Positions 52,654 through 61,559 are shown, counted from the first letter of the stretch. The stretch is DNA of 64,000 bases from Streptomyces lanatus (GCF_014655715.1 NZ_BNBM01000012.1:1-64000), one strand, 5' to 3'. Notes: generated by a model not told the origin, from the letters alone. Numbers and translations: made by a program.

Positions 52654-54243
52654 GTGAGCTCGAAACCCGTCGTACTCATCGCTGAAGAGCTGTCGCCCGC
52701 GACCGTGGACGCGCTTGGCCCGGACTTCGAGATCCGGCAGTGCAACGGCGCCGACCGGGGCGAGCTGCTCCCGGCCATCGCCGACGTGGACGCGATCCTG
52801 ATCCGCTCCGCCACCAAGGTCGACGCCGAGGCCATCGCCGCCGCGAAGAAGCTCAAGGTCGTCGCGCGAGCCGGCGTCGGCCTGGACAATGTCGACGTCT
52901 CCGCCGCCACCAAGGCCGGCGTGATGGTCGTCAACGCCCCCACCTCGAACATCGTGACCGCCGCCGAGCTGGCCTGCGGTCTGCTGGTCGCCACCGCCCG
53001 TCACATCCCGCAGGCCAACGCCGCGCTGAAGAACGGCGAGTGGAAGCGCAGCAAGTACACGGGTGTGGAGCTCGCCGAGAAGACCCTCGGTGTCGTCGGT
53101 CTCGGCCGTATCGGTGCGCTGGTCGCGCAGCGCATGTCCGGCTTCGGCATGAAGGTCGTCGCCTACGACCCCTACATCCAGCCCGCGCGCGCCGCGCAGA
53201 TGGGCGTCAAGGTCCTGTCGCTGGACGAGCTGCTCGAGGTCTCCGACTTCATCACCGTCCACCTGCCCAAGACCCCCGAGACCGTCGGCCTCATCGGCGA
53301 CGAGGCGCTGCGCAAGGTCAAGCCGAGCGTGCGCATCGTCAACGCCGCGCGCGGCGGGATCGTCGACGAGGAGGCGCTGTACTCGGCGCTGAAGGAGGGG
53401 CGCGTCGCGGGCGCCGGTCTCGACGTGTACGCGAAGGAGCCCTGCACGGACTCCCCGCTCTTCGAGTTCGACCAGGTCGTCGCCACCCCGCACCTCGGTG
53501 CCTCCACCGACGAGGCGCAGGAGAAGGCCGGTATCGCCGTCGCCCGCTCGGTGCGCCTCGCCCTCGCCGGTGAGCTCGTGCCCGACGCGGTCAACGTCCA
53601 GGGCGGTGTCATCGCCGAGGACGTCAAGCCGGGTCTGCCGCTCGCCGAGCGCCTGGGCCGTATCTTCACGGCGCTCGCCGGTGAGGTGGCCGTACGGCTG
53701 GACGTCGAGGTGTACGGCGAGATCACCCAGCACGATGTGAAGGTGCTGGAGCTCAGCGCCCTCAAGGGTGTCTTCGAGGACGTCGTCGACGAGACGGTGT
53801 CGTACGTCAACGCCCCGCTGTTCGCCCAGGAGCGCGGGGTCGAGGTGCGGCTGACGACCAGCTCGGAGGCGACCGACCACCGTAACGTCGTCACCGTGCG
53901 CGGCACGCTCTCGGGCGGCGAGGAGGTGTCGGTCTCCGGCACGCTGGCCGGGCCCAAGCACCTGCAGAAGATCGTCGCGGTCGGCGAGTACGACGTGGAC
54001 CTGGCGCTGGCCGACCACATGGTGGTGCTGCGGTACGAGGACCGTCCGGGTGTCGTCGGCACCGTCGGCCGCATCCTCGGCGAGGCCGGGATCAACATCG
54101 CCGGCATGCAGGTCGCTCGCGCGGCGGCGGGCGGCGAGGCGTTGGCCGTGCTGACCGTGGATGACGCGGTGCAGGCGGGCGTGCTGGCCGAGGTCGCGGC
54201 GGAGATCGGCGCGACGTCCGCTCGCGCGGTGAACCTGGTCTGA
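52654..54243 (+). CDS. serA: D-3-phosphoglycerate dehydrogenase
   Basis: The 529-residue enzyme commits 3-phosphoglycerate to serine synthesis. It is the long type: NAD motif VGLGRIG, catalytic region NAARGGIVDEEAL and TPHLGASTDEAQ, then an intervening (ASB) domain and a C-terminal ACT domain (MVVLRYEDRPGVVGTVGRIL), which binds serine for feedback control. The GTG at 52654 was chosen because GAGGA lies 6 nt upstream; the frame extends 21 nt further. It follows the ilv genes but probably has its own promoter. Confidence 0.96.
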   Translation: MSSKPVVLIAEELSPATVDALGPDFEIRQCNGADRGELLPAIADVDAILIRSATKVDAEAIAAAKKLKVVARAGVGLDNVDVSAATKAGVMVVNAPTSNIVTAAELACGLLVATARHIPQANAALKNGEWKRSKYTGVELAEKTLGVVGLGRIGALVAQRMSGFGMKVVAYDPYIQPARAAQMGVKVLSLDELLEVSDFITVHLPKTPETVGLIGDEALRKVKPSVRIVNAARGGIVDEEALYSALKEGRVAGAGLDVYAKEPCTDSPLFEFDQVVATPHLGASTDEAQEKAGIAVARSVRLALAGELVPDAVNVQGGVIAEDVKPGLPLAERLGRIFTALAGEVAVRLDVEVYGEITQHDVKVLELSALKGVFEDVVDETVSYVNAPLFAQERGVEVRLTTSSEATDHRNVVTVRGTLSGGEEVSVSGTLAGPKHLQKIVAVGEYDVDLALADHMVVLRYEDRPGVVGTVGRILGEAGINIAGMQVARAAAGGEALAVLTVDDAVQAGVLAEVAAEIGATSARAVNLV

Positions 54244-54255
54244 GTCGCCGGTGAC

Positions 54256-54276
54256 CTGGGGGCCTGCGGCCCCCAG
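54256..54276 (+). terminator. serA terminator hairpin
   Basis: CTGGGGGCC and GGCCCCCAG form a perfect 9-bp stem with a TGC loop, 13 nt after the serA stop. It is also one end of the dispersed repeat that follows. Confidence 0.7.
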
Positions 54277-54327
54277 ACCCCCGCTTCGGCCCTGAACGGG
54301 CCTCGTCCTCAAACGCCGGACGGGCTG
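54259..54327 (-). repeat. Dispersed extragenic repeat, copy 2
   Basis: Read on the minus strand this block matches the copy at 21886-21956 almost base for base over the first 55 positions, including CAGCCCGTCCGGCGTTTGAG and GGACGAGGCCCGTTCAGGG. It occupies the whole convergent gap between serA and the MFS gene and supplies the MFS stop codon. Confidence 0.8.
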
Positions 54328-55859
54328 AGTTTGCTCGGCTCGTCCGGCGTTTCGCATGTCTGCTCCCGCATCTCGACCCGCCGCAGCATGACCCCCGCCA
54401 GCACCGCCGCCCCCACCAGGATCGCGGCCCCCGCGATCGCCGCACCCTGCATCCCGCTGGTGAACGCCTCCCGTGCGACCGTGGTCAGGCCCGGCACCCG
54501 GTCGGCGAGCGCCAGTGCTCCGCCCAGGGTCTCGCGGGCCGGGGCGGGTGCCGAGGCCGGGATTTCGTGGCGGTAGATGGCGGTGCCGATCGAGCCGAGG
54601 ACCGCCATGCCGAGCGCGCCGCCGAACTCCGCGCCGGTCTCCATCAGGGAGGACGCGGAGCCCGCCCGCTCCAGCGGGGCCGTGCCCATCGCCAGGTCCA
54701 TGATCGTGGACATGACGACCACACCGCCGACCGCGAGCAGCGCGGCCGCGACCAGCACCAGGGCCATCGAGTCCGTGCCCGCGAGGGACAGCACGCCGAA
54801 CCCGCACGCGGCGATCAGGAAGCCAGCGGTGACGACGTAGGCGCGGTTGACGCCCTTCTGCACCAGCTGCGTCGCGACGGGGGCCGCCGCGCCGATCGGA
54901 ACCGAGGGCAGCAGCGCCCACAGGGCCGCTTCCAGGGCGCTCTTGCCGAGCACCGACTGGAGGTACTGCGTGGTGAAGTAGGCCGAGCCCATGATGCCGA
55001 ACGCGGAGACGAGGTTCAGGACGACCGAGGGGGCGAAGCCGCGGCCCCGGAAGAGGGCCGGGGAGATCATCGGTGACGCCGCCGTGCGCTGGCGGTGCAC
55101 GAAGAGGGCCGCGAACAGCAGGCCGACGGTGATCGAGACGATGTAGAGGCTGTGCCATCCCTTCGACGGGATCTCCTTCAGGCCGTAGATCACGGGGAGC
55201 ACGGCCGCCATCGACAATGGGACGCTCAGCCAGTCGAAGCGGTCGGGCGCGGGGTTCTTCGACTCGGGGAGCATGACCGGGCCCAGGGCCAGCAGGAGTG
55301 CCATCGCCGGCAGGTTGACCAGGAAGACCGAGCCCCACCAGAAGTACTCGACCAGCAGCCCGCTCATCACGGAGCCGAGCGCGATCCCCGCCGTCATCAC
55401 GCCGGACCACATGCCGATCGCCTTCGCGCGCTGGGCCGGGTCGGTGAACATCGTGCGCAGCATCGCCATCGTCGACGGCATCAGCGTCGCGCCGCCGATG
55501 CCGAGGACCGCGCGGGCCGCGATCAGCATCTCGGCGCTGTTCGCGTACGCCGCCGCCAGTGACGCCGTACCGAAGGCCGCGGCGCCGATCAGGAGCAGCC
55601 TGCGGTGGCCGATGCGGTCGCCCAGCGAACCCATCGTCATCAGCAGGCCGGCCAGGACGAAGGCGTAGATGTCGAAGATCCACAGCTGCTGCGTGCCGCT
55701 CGGCTCCAGGTCCGCGCTGATCGCCGGGATCGCGAAGTAGAGGACCGAGACGTCCATGGAGACCAGCAGCAGCGGCAGCATCAGCACGCCGAGGGCGATC
55801 CATTCGCGGCGGCCGGCTCGGGCCGGCCCGGAAGTGCTGCTCGTCGGGTTCGTTGTCAT
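54309..55859 (-). CDS. MFS drug exporter, DHA2 family (14 helices)
   Basis: The 516-residue transporter has 14 predicted membrane helices. MDVSVLYFAIPAISADL in helix 1, the loop GSLGDRIGHRRLLLIG and motif C (GMWSGVMTAGIALG) identify it as a DHA2 proton antiporter, like QacA or actinorhodin-type exporters. It is divergent from a TetR gene across 84 nt with an operator-like repeat, a classical efflux pair. Its last residues and TGA are encoded inside the dispersed repeat and hairpin at 54311-54352. Confidence 0.92.
   Translation of the reverse strand: MTTNPTSSTSGPARAGRREWIALGVLMLPLLLVSMDVSVLYFAIPAISADLEPSGTQQLWIFDIYAFVLAGLLMTMGSLGDRIGHRRLLLIGAAAFGTASLAAAYANSAEMLIAARAVLGIGGATLMPSTMAMLRTMFTDPAQRAKAIGMWSGVMTAGIALGSVMSGLLVEYFWWGSVFLVNLPAMALLLALGPVMLPESKNPAPDRFDWLSVPLSMAAVLPVIYGLKEIPSKGWHSLYIVSITVGLLFAALFVHRQRTAASPMISPALFRGRGFAPSVVLNLVSAFGIMGSAYFTTQYLQSVLGKSALEAALWALLPSVPIGAAAPVATQLVQKGVNRAYVVTAGFLIAACGFGVLSLAGTDSMALVLVAAALLAVGGVVVMSTIMDLAMGTAPLERAGSASSLMETGAEFGGALGMAVLGSIGTAIYRHEIPASAPAPARETLGGALALADRVPGLTTVAREAFTSGMQGAAIAGAAILVGAAVLAGVMLRRVEMREQTCETPDEPSKLSPSGV
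54311..54352. terminator. Long hairpin shared by serA and the MFS gene
   Basis: AAACGCCGGACG pairs exactly with CGTCCGGCGTTT, and the stem extends to 19 bp with two G-T wobbles around a TTTG loop. It contains the last 13-14 codons of the MFS gene and could end transcripts from both sides. Confidence 0.7.
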
Positions 55860-55879
55860 GGCGGTGAATGTACGCACGT

Positions 55880-55919
55880 ATTAAACGCTTGTCTAGTACG
55901 GCTGTATAGGACGGCCGTA
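55880..55919. promoter_or_regulatory. MFS promoter and TetR operator
   Basis: On the minus strand TTTAAT (complement 55880-55885) with TATACA 17 nt upstream makes a plausible MFS promoter. TACGGC at 55897-55902 and GCCGTA at 55914-55919 form an inverted repeat over the -35 region; the same stretch contains the direct repeat ACGGCTGTA/ACGGCCGTA. It is the probable site for the divergent TetR protein. Confidence 0.5.
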
Positions 55920-55930
55920 TGGATCCGGGG

Positions 55931-55936
55931 TAGGGT
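55931..55936 (+). promoter_or_regulatory. Candidate -10 box, leaderless start of the TetR gene
   Basis: TAGGGT lies 7 nt before the ATG at 55944 with no ribosome site between. Confidence 0.45.
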
Positions 55937-55943
55937 GGACGTC

Positions 55944-56522
55944 ATGGGACACCGTGAGGATCTGCTCGAAGGCGCCAAGCGCTGCCTGCTGGCGAAGGGG
56001 TTCGTGCGCACGACCGCGCGTGACATCGTCAAGGAGTCCGGGACCAACCTGGCGTCGATCGGCTACCACTACGGCTCGAAGGACAAGCTCCTCGCGGAGG
56101 CCTATATCGCCCTGGTGGGCGAGGTGTCCGACGACTGGGAACTGTCCGACGCCTTCGGTACCGCGCCGGGTTCGCTCGATCGTTTCCATGAGGTCTGGTC
56201 GAGCATCATCCGCACCATGCGGGAGCCCGGCTCCATCTGGCATCTCAGCGTCGAGATCATCGCCATGGGTGATCAATTGCCAGATGTGCGCGACCACTTG
56301 GCACGGGCACAGCGCGAAGCCGCCCGAGGGATCATCCCGCTGTTCTCGGGGGGCCGGGAGGAGGACGTCGCAGAGGAGGACGTGGACTCCATCGGGCAGC
56401 TCTACAACACCCTGATGACGGGCCTCATCGCCCAGTGGACCTTCGACCCGAAGACCGCGCCCGGCGCAGAGCAGCTCACCGAGGGATTGCGCCGGGTCAT
56501 CGAGGACGTCAACCGGAGCTGA
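55944..56522 (+). CDS. TetR family regulator of the MFS exporter
   Basis: The 192-residue regulator has a TetR DNA-binding domain at the N-terminus (TTARDIVKESGTNLASIGYHYGSKDKLLAEAY). The C-terminal domain ends GLIAQWTFDPKTAPGAEQL, typical of TetR_C regulators beside efflux genes. It most likely represses the divergent MFS exporter and itself through the operator at 55897-55919. Its stop overlaps the convergent ABC ATPase gene by 14 nt. Confidence 0.88.
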   Translation: MGHREDLLEGAKRCLLAKGFVRTTARDIVKESGTNLASIGYHYGSKDKLLAEAYIALVGEVSDDWELSDAFGTAPGSLDRFHEVWSSIIRTMREPGSIWHLSVEIIAMGDQLPDVRDHLARAQREAARGIIPLFSGGREEDVAEEDVDSIGQLYNTLMTGLIAQWTFDPKTAPGAEQLTEGLRRVIEDVNRS

Positions 56523-57183
56523 TCCGGCCGTCCCGCATCTCGATCACCCGATGCGCGAAATGCCGTACGACCGCCCGGTCGTGGCAGATGAACAGGTAGC
56601 CGAGCCCGAGGTCGTCCTGGAGGTCGGCGAGCAGGTTCAGCACGCCGGCCCGGACCGACGGGTCAAGGGACGACACCGGTTCGTCCAGGACCAGCAGGCG
56701 GGGCTCCGAGGCCAGCGCGCGGGCGATGCCGACGCGTTGGCACTGGCCGCCGGAGAGTTCGTGGGGGCGGCGGTCGCCGTACGACGGGTCCAGGCCGACC
56801 CGGTCGAGGAGTTCGGCGATCTGGGTGCGCGTGGGGCGTTGCCCCTGGATGCGCAGGGGTTCCGCCACCGCGTCGCGGATGCGGTGGCGGGGGCTGAGGG
56901 AGCCGTACGGGTCCTGGAAGACCGGTTGCATGCGCGGGCGAACCGGCCGTAGTTCGGACTCGGTGAGGGTCGTCAACTCCCTCCCCTCGAAGCGGACTTC
57001 GCCGGAGTCGGGGCGGCGTAGCTGGAGGACCGCCAGGGCGGTCGAGGACTTGCCGCAGCCCGACGGGCCGTTGAGGGCCAGGGTCTCGCCGGGGGCCAGT
57101 GTGAAGGAGACGTGGTCCACGGCGGTCGTGTCGCCATAGCGGACCACCAGGTCGCGGACGTCGAGCAGGGCGGCGTCACTCAT
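56509..57183 (-). CDS. Peptide/opine-type ABC transporter ATPase (DppF/CntF-like, short)
   Basis: The 224-residue ATPase has Walker A (GPSGCGKSS), Q-loop (VFQDPYGSLSPRH), signature (LSGGQCQR) and Walker B (LLVLDEPVSSLD). It lacks the C-terminal oligopeptide domain with cysteines present in OppF/DppF, ending soon after the H-loop (CHDRAVVRHFAHRVIEM). Short forms like this occur in nickel/opine importers. It is the last gene of the four-gene minus-strand operon and overlaps the preceding ATPase by 8 nt. Confidence 0.9.
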   Translation of the reverse strand: MSDAALLDVRDLVVRYGDTTAVDHVSFTLAPGETLALNGPSGCGKSSTALAVLQLRRPDSGEVRFEGRELTTLTESELRPVRPRMQPVFQDPYGSLSPRHRIRDAVAEPLRIQGQRPTRTQIAELLDRVGLDPSYGDRRPHELSGGQCQRVGIARALASEPRLLVLDEPVSSLDPSVRAGVLNLLADLQDDLGLGYLFICHDRAVVRHFAHRVIEMRDGRISSG

Positions 57184-58132
57184 GGAACAACTCCGTGGCC
57201 GGGTGGGGGAGTTCGGGCCAGTGGTGGCAGGCCAGTGTGCGTTCCTCGACCTGTTGGGGCTCTGGTTCCGTCTCGTGGCAGGGGCCCGCGGCGAGCGGGC
57301 AGCGGGGCGCGAACGCGCAGCCCGGCGGGAGGGTGCCGGGGGCGGGCGGGGTGCCGGGCAGGAAGGGGAGGCGGCGGGCCCGGGGTGCGTGCTCGGGGAG
57401 GGAGGCCAGCAGGCCCGCGGTGTAGGGGGCGCGGGGGCGGGTCAGTACCTCGTCCGCCGGGCCGAGTTCGGTGAGGCGGCCGGCGTACATCACGAGCACT
57501 CGGTCCGCGTGGGCCCGTACGACCTCCATGTCGTGCGTGACCAGCACCAGCGCGGCACCGACGGCCTCACTGCGCTCGGCGAGCACCCGGAGCACCTGGT
57601 CGCGGTGCTCCTCGTCCAGGGCCGTGGTGGGCTCGTCGGCGACGACGATGTCGGGTTCGTTGATCGTCGCCATGGCGATGACGGCACGCTGCCGCATGCC
57701 GCCGGAGTACTCGTGCGGATACGCCCGCGCCCGCCGCTCGGCGTCCGGGATGCCGACCCGATCCAGCGCGGCGACCGCCCGGCGCCGGGCCTCCCTGCGG
57801 GGGACCCGGGCCACGGACCGTACGGCGGCGGCGAGTTGGTCGCCGACCCGGTGCACGGGGGAGAGGGCGGACAGGGCGTCCTGCGGGACCAGGGAGATGC
57901 GCCGGCCCCGTTGCGCTGCGAGGTCCGGCTCGATCGTGCCGCTCCTCGTCGCGCCCCGCGGCACCATGCCCAGCAGGGCCCGCGCGGTCAGGGACTTGCC
58001 CGCGCCCGATTCGCCGACGATCGCCAGGACTTCGCGTGGGCGGACGTCGAAGGACAGGCCGCGGATCGTCTCGATGCCGTCGAAGGCGATGCGCAGGTTC
58101 CGGACGGTGAGGAGTGGGTCAGCGGAGGGCAA
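57176..58132 (-). CDS. Peptide/opine-type ABC transporter ATPase (DppD/CntD-like)
   Basis: The 318-residue ATPase has Walker A (GESGAGKS), Q-loop region (LVPQDALSALSP), signature (YSGGMRQR) and Walker B (DIVVADEPTTALD). The C-terminal oligopeptide domain is present, with the cysteine pattern CAFAPRCPLAAGPCHE...LACHH. It pairs with the shorter ATPase downstream. It overlaps the fused permease gene by 14 nt, so the operon is tightly coupled. Confidence 0.92.
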   Translation of the reverse strand: MPSADPLLTVRNLRIAFDGIETIRGLSFDVRPREVLAIVGESGAGKSLTARALLGMVPRGATRSGTIEPDLAAQRGRRISLVPQDALSALSPVHRVGDQLAAAVRSVARVPRREARRRAVAALDRVGIPDAERRARAYPHEYSGGMRQRAVIAMATINEPDIVVADEPTTALDEEHRDQVLRVLAERSEAVGAALVLVTHDMEVVRAHADRVLVMYAGRLTELGPADEVLTRPRAPYTAGLLASLPEHAPRARRLPFLPGTPPAPGTLPPGCAFAPRCPLAAGPCHETEPEPQQVEERTLACHHWPELPHPATELFHE

Positions 58133-59855
58133 CGGTCGTCTCCTTCGGTGTTCGGCGTCGTCCCTGTGCGGCTGCTGCTCCGGACACGGCGAGGCCGGCG
58201 AGCAGGGCCAGTGCGACCGCTGGGGCGAGGGCCGCCCAGGGGGCGCGTTCGACGTAGGCGCGGGACTCGTCGAGCAGCAGGCCCCACTCGGGGGTGGGCG
58301 GCTGGGCGCCCAGGCCCAGGAAGCCCAGGGAGGCCAGGGCGAGGGCTATACCGGGGAGGCGGAGGAGGGCGTGGCGGGCGACCGGGGCGGCGACCGAGGG
58401 GAGGACGTGGCGGGTGAGGATCCAGAACGGGGTCGCGCCCATGGCCCGTTGGGCCGTCAGGAACGCCGACGCCCGTACCTCCTGCACCAGCGCCGCCGCA
58501 TGGGCGGACAGGGCAGGCCAGGAGATCAGGGCCACGGCGAGGGCCGCGCCGCCGGTGCCGGGGCCGGTCGCCGCGGCGACCAGGATGCCGACGATCACCG
58601 GGGGCAGGGCGTTGGCGATGTCCGCCGCGCCCGCCGCGACGCCGGGCAGAAAGCCCAGCGCGAGGGCGAGCAGCAGGCTCAGCGCGCAGATGGCGGCGGC
58701 CGTGCCGACCGTCGAGGCGGCGCCGTGGCCGAGGCGGGCCAGCACATCGCGGCCGAGGGCGTCCGTGCCGAGCGGGTGCGCCCAGGAGGGGGCGGCGAGG
58801 CGGGCGGCCGTGTTCAGCGTGTACGGGTCGCGCAGCAGGCCCCAGCCGATGGTGAGCGCCAGAACGGCGGCGAGGGTCAGGGGGATCGCCGGGTGGGCGC
58901 GGACCGGGCGTGGTGGCGGCAGCGTCAGGCCCGCATCGCGCAGGGCGGGGCCCAGCAGGCGATGCCGTACGGCCACCGCCACCCCGCCCGTGAGCAGGCC
59001 GAGCAGCAGAAGGGCCAGCACCGAGCCCTGGAGCAGGGGCAGGTCCTGGGACTTGGCCGCGCCGAGGGCGGTACGGCCGATGCCGGGTACCGCGAAGACC
59101 ATCTCCACCGCGACCGCGCCTCCGGTCAGGCCGACGGCGACCATCCCGAACTGCGGTACCAGCGGCGGCAGTACGCGCTTCAGGGCGGCCGCCGAGATCG
59201 CCGTACGGCGCACTCCCGCGCCCCGCCACAGCTCCACCCAGCGTTCGTCGAGGACTGCGGGCAGCGCGTCCGCGACCAGCCGGCCGAGCAGCCCGCCCGC
59301 CGGGACGCCCAGGGCGAGCGCGGGCAGGACCAGGTACTCCGGGCCCGCCCAGCCCGCCGTCGGCAGCCACCCCAGCCACACCCCGCACACCAGCAGCGCG
59401 ACCGTGGCCAGCAGGAACTCCGGTACGGCGGCCAGCATCGCGGCGAAGGCGCCTGCCGAGCCCCGGCCCCGTACCAGCACCGGCGCCACCAGTACGGCCG
59501 CCAGCGCGACCGCGATGCCGAGTGCCGCGCCCATCAGGCCCAGCGACACCTGGAGCCCGGCGACGACGGACGGCAGCACGTCCGTGCCCGACACCCAGGA
59601 GGTGCCGAGGTCGCCGTGCAGCAGGTCTGCGGCCCAGCCGCGAAGAAGGGCGAGGGGGCCGGCGTCCAGGCCGAGGTCCGCCCTGATCGCGGACAGGGCC
59701 TCCTCGGTCGGCTCCCGCTCGGCGGAACGGGCGCGCAGGACGGTGAGCGCCGGATCGCGGTGGGAGAGCCAGGGGAGCAGGCCGACCGTCGCGACGACGG
59801 CGACGAGGCTGACGATCCGGGTCAGGGCGGCTGACCGGTGTGCGGTGAGCTTCAC
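58119..59855 (-). CDS. Fused ABC permease (DppB-DppC in one polypeptide)
   Basis: The 578-residue protein joins two BPD-type permeases. The first half carries the first EAA loop (LWRGAGVRRTAISAAALKRVLPPLVP) and ends near residue 300. The second starts about 310 and has HPLGTDALGRDVLARLGHG and its own EAA loop (RAMGATPFWILTRHVLPSVAAPV). About 11-12 helices are visible. In most peptide, nickel or opine importers these are two proteins. The start overlaps the binding-protein stop by 4 nt. Confidence 0.93.
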   Translation of the reverse strand: MKLTAHRSAALTRIVSLVAVVATVGLLPWLSHRDPALTVLRARSAEREPTEEALSAIRADLGLDAGPLALLRGWAADLLHGDLGTSWVSGTDVLPSVVAGLQVSLGLMGAALGIAVALAAVLVAPVLVRGRGSAGAFAAMLAAVPEFLLATVALLVCGVWLGWLPTAGWAGPEYLVLPALALGVPAGGLLGRLVADALPAVLDERWVELWRGAGVRRTAISAAALKRVLPPLVPQFGMVAVGLTGGAVAVEMVFAVPGIGRTALGAAKSQDLPLLQGSVLALLLLGLLTGGVAVAVRHRLLGPALRDAGLTLPPPRPVRAHPAIPLTLAAVLALTIGWGLLRDPYTLNTAARLAAPSWAHPLGTDALGRDVLARLGHGAASTVGTAAAICALSLLLALALGFLPGVAAGAADIANALPPVIVGILVAAATGPGTGGAALAVALISWPALSAHAAALVQEVRASAFLTAQRAMGATPFWILTRHVLPSVAAPVARHALLRLPGIALALASLGFLGLGAQPPTPEWGLLLDESRAYVERAPWAALAPAVALALLAGLAVSGAAAAQGRRRTPKETTVALR

Positions 59856-61351
59856 TTGACGTACGTGTCCACCGTGACGAGTTCGCGCTCGCGCGGGTCG
59901 TGCGCGGCGTCCACGACACCGGTCGCGTCGCCCTGGATCACCCGCTCGTGCAGCATGGGCACGGCCGCGTCGGTGGCCAGTACGGCGGCCTCGGCCGCGA
60001 TGACCGCCGCGCGGCGGTCATCGCCGACCTTGGTGTCGCCCGCCTTCCGCAGCGCCTCGTCCACGCCCTTGTCCGCGAACTGGGACAGGTTGAAGGTGCC
60101 GTTGGAGGCGAAGTCGCTGTAGAGGTACGCGGCCGGGTCGCCCGAGTCGAGGACGGTGGCGCGGGACAGGACGAACGCGTCGAACCGGCCCGCGAGGGCG
60201 TCCGCCTCGATGTTGCTGTACTCGCGGACGTCGAGCTTCACCTTGAACCCGGCCTTCTGGAGCTGCTGTTGCAGCGTCGCCGCGACCTCCGGCATCTCCG
60301 AGCGGTCCGTGTACGTCCCGATGGTGATCGCCTTGCCGGTCGGGTCACCGGCTTCCGCGTTCCGTGCGACCGGCTCGCGCAGCTCCGCCGCCCACGGCAG
60401 CGCCGGGCCGAGCAGCCCCTCGGCGACATCCGCGCGGCCCTCGTACACGCCCTTCACGATCGCCTCGGCGTCGATCGCCTCGCGGGCCGCCGCCCGCAGC
60501 GAGGCGTCCTTGAAGGCGCCCTTCGCGGTGTTCAGGTACAGCGTGTTGGTGCGCGGCATCGGGACCTCGGTGATCAGGTCCTGGTCGAGGACGGCGGCCT
60601 GCGAGACCGGGATCGCCTCCACGATGTCCGCCTCGCCGCTGCGCAGCGCCGCCGCGCGGGCCGTGCCGTCGGGGACGAACTTCACGTCGATGCCGGGGGC
60701 CTTGGCCTTGCCGCCCCAGTAGGCCTCGTAGCGGTCGAGGGTGGCGGAGGCGGTGCCGTTGACCTTCGTGAGCTCGAAGGGGCCGGTGCCGGCGCCGACG
60801 GGGTTCACCGTCTTCCCCTGGTAGGCCTTCGCCGCCAGGATCGACAGCTGGGGGGAGCTGAGGCGCTGCGGGACCAGGGGGTCCTCGGTGGCCGTGGTGA
60901 CGGTGACCGTGCCGGTGTCGGCGGCCTTCGCGGTCAGGTCGACGCCGTCGAGGATGCGGGGCTTGGGGGAGGCCGTGGCCGCCTTGGTGAGGGAGCGGAC
61001 CACGGCGTCGGCGTCCAGCTTCGTGCCGTCGTGGAAGGTGACGCCGTCGCGTATCTCGAAGGTCCAGGTCCGGCCGGACTGCTGCCACTTCGCGGCCAGC
61101 GCCGGACGGGCGTCGCCGTCCTCGTCGAGCCGCACGAGGGTCTCGGCGGTGGACCAGCGGGACAGCTTGAACGCGTCGTCGGTGAGCGGGGACAGCCCGG
61201 AGCGCGGGGGCTGCATCATCGCGACGCGGACACGCTTGCCGCCCTCCTCCGCGTCCGTGGCGGACTCCGCGCCGGAGAAGCAGCCGGTGAGCAGGGTGGA
61301 GGCCGCGGTGAGGGCGGTGGCGGGGAGCAGACGGCGGGCGGGCAGGCGCAC
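59852..61351 (-). CDS. ABC transporter substrate-binding lipoprotein (family 5), metal-opine or peptide type
   Basis: The 499-residue protein has a lipoprotein signal (RLPARRLLPATALTAAS, then LLTGC) and an SBP_bac_5 core (WSTAETLVRLDEDG, ALAAKWQQSGRTWTFEIRDGVTFHDGTKL). The family binds peptides, nickel or metal-chelate opines. The GTG is preceded by GGAGGG at a short 4 nt. It heads a four-gene operon with a fused permease and two ATPases. A Zur-box-like palindrome lies about 70 nt upstream, suggesting zinc-dependent repression. Confidence 0.9.
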   Translation of the reverse strand: MRLPARRLLPATALTAASTLLTGCFSGAESATDAEEGGKRVRVAMMQPPRSGLSPLTDDAFKLSRWSTAETLVRLDEDGDARPALAAKWQQSGRTWTFEIRDGVTFHDGTKLDADAVVRSLTKAATASPKPRILDGVDLTAKAADTGTVTVTTATEDPLVPQRLSSPQLSILAAKAYQGKTVNPVGAGTGPFELTKVNGTASATLDRYEAYWGGKAKAPGIDVKFVPDGTARAAALRSGEADIVEAIPVSQAAVLDQDLITEVPMPRTNTLYLNTAKGAFKDASLRAAAREAIDAEAIVKGVYEGRADVAEGLLGPALPWAAELREPVARNAEAGDPTGKAITIGTYTDRSEMPEVAATLQQQLQKAGFKVKLDVREYSNIEADALAGRFDAFVLSRATVLDSGDPAAYLYSDFASNGTFNLSQFADKGVDEALRKAGDTKVGDDRRAAVIAAEAAVLATDAAVPMLHERVIQGDATGVVDAAHDPRERELVTVDTYVK

Positions 61352-61419
61352 GGGACCCTCCGGGTCACAGGACGGGTAAAGGGGAGGTCAAGAGAGCGGT
61401 TGCTGTGACCGTAGCATGA

Positions 61420-61434
61420 TGACAATCGTTTCCA
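61420..61434. promoter_or_regulatory. Zur-box-like palindrome upstream of the importer operon
   Basis: TGACAATCGTTTCCA fits the 15-bp pattern TGnnAAnnnTTnnCA of actinobacterial Zur sites. It lies 69 nt upstream of the GTG of the binding-protein gene and just upstream of a TACGGT (complement 61408-61413) that could be the -10 box. Arm identity is four of seven positions, so a scan with a Zur matrix is needed. Confidence 0.5.
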
Positions 61435-61559
61435 GTAATCGGTTTGGGTGTGCTCCGGGTGTGCTCCGCGTGTGCTCGGGTCCGCGATCTCGGCGGACGT
61501 CCCGAAGTGATCCGGGCTACAGTCGAGTTGGCTTTGCTCGCGCGCTCAACGGGGGTCGG

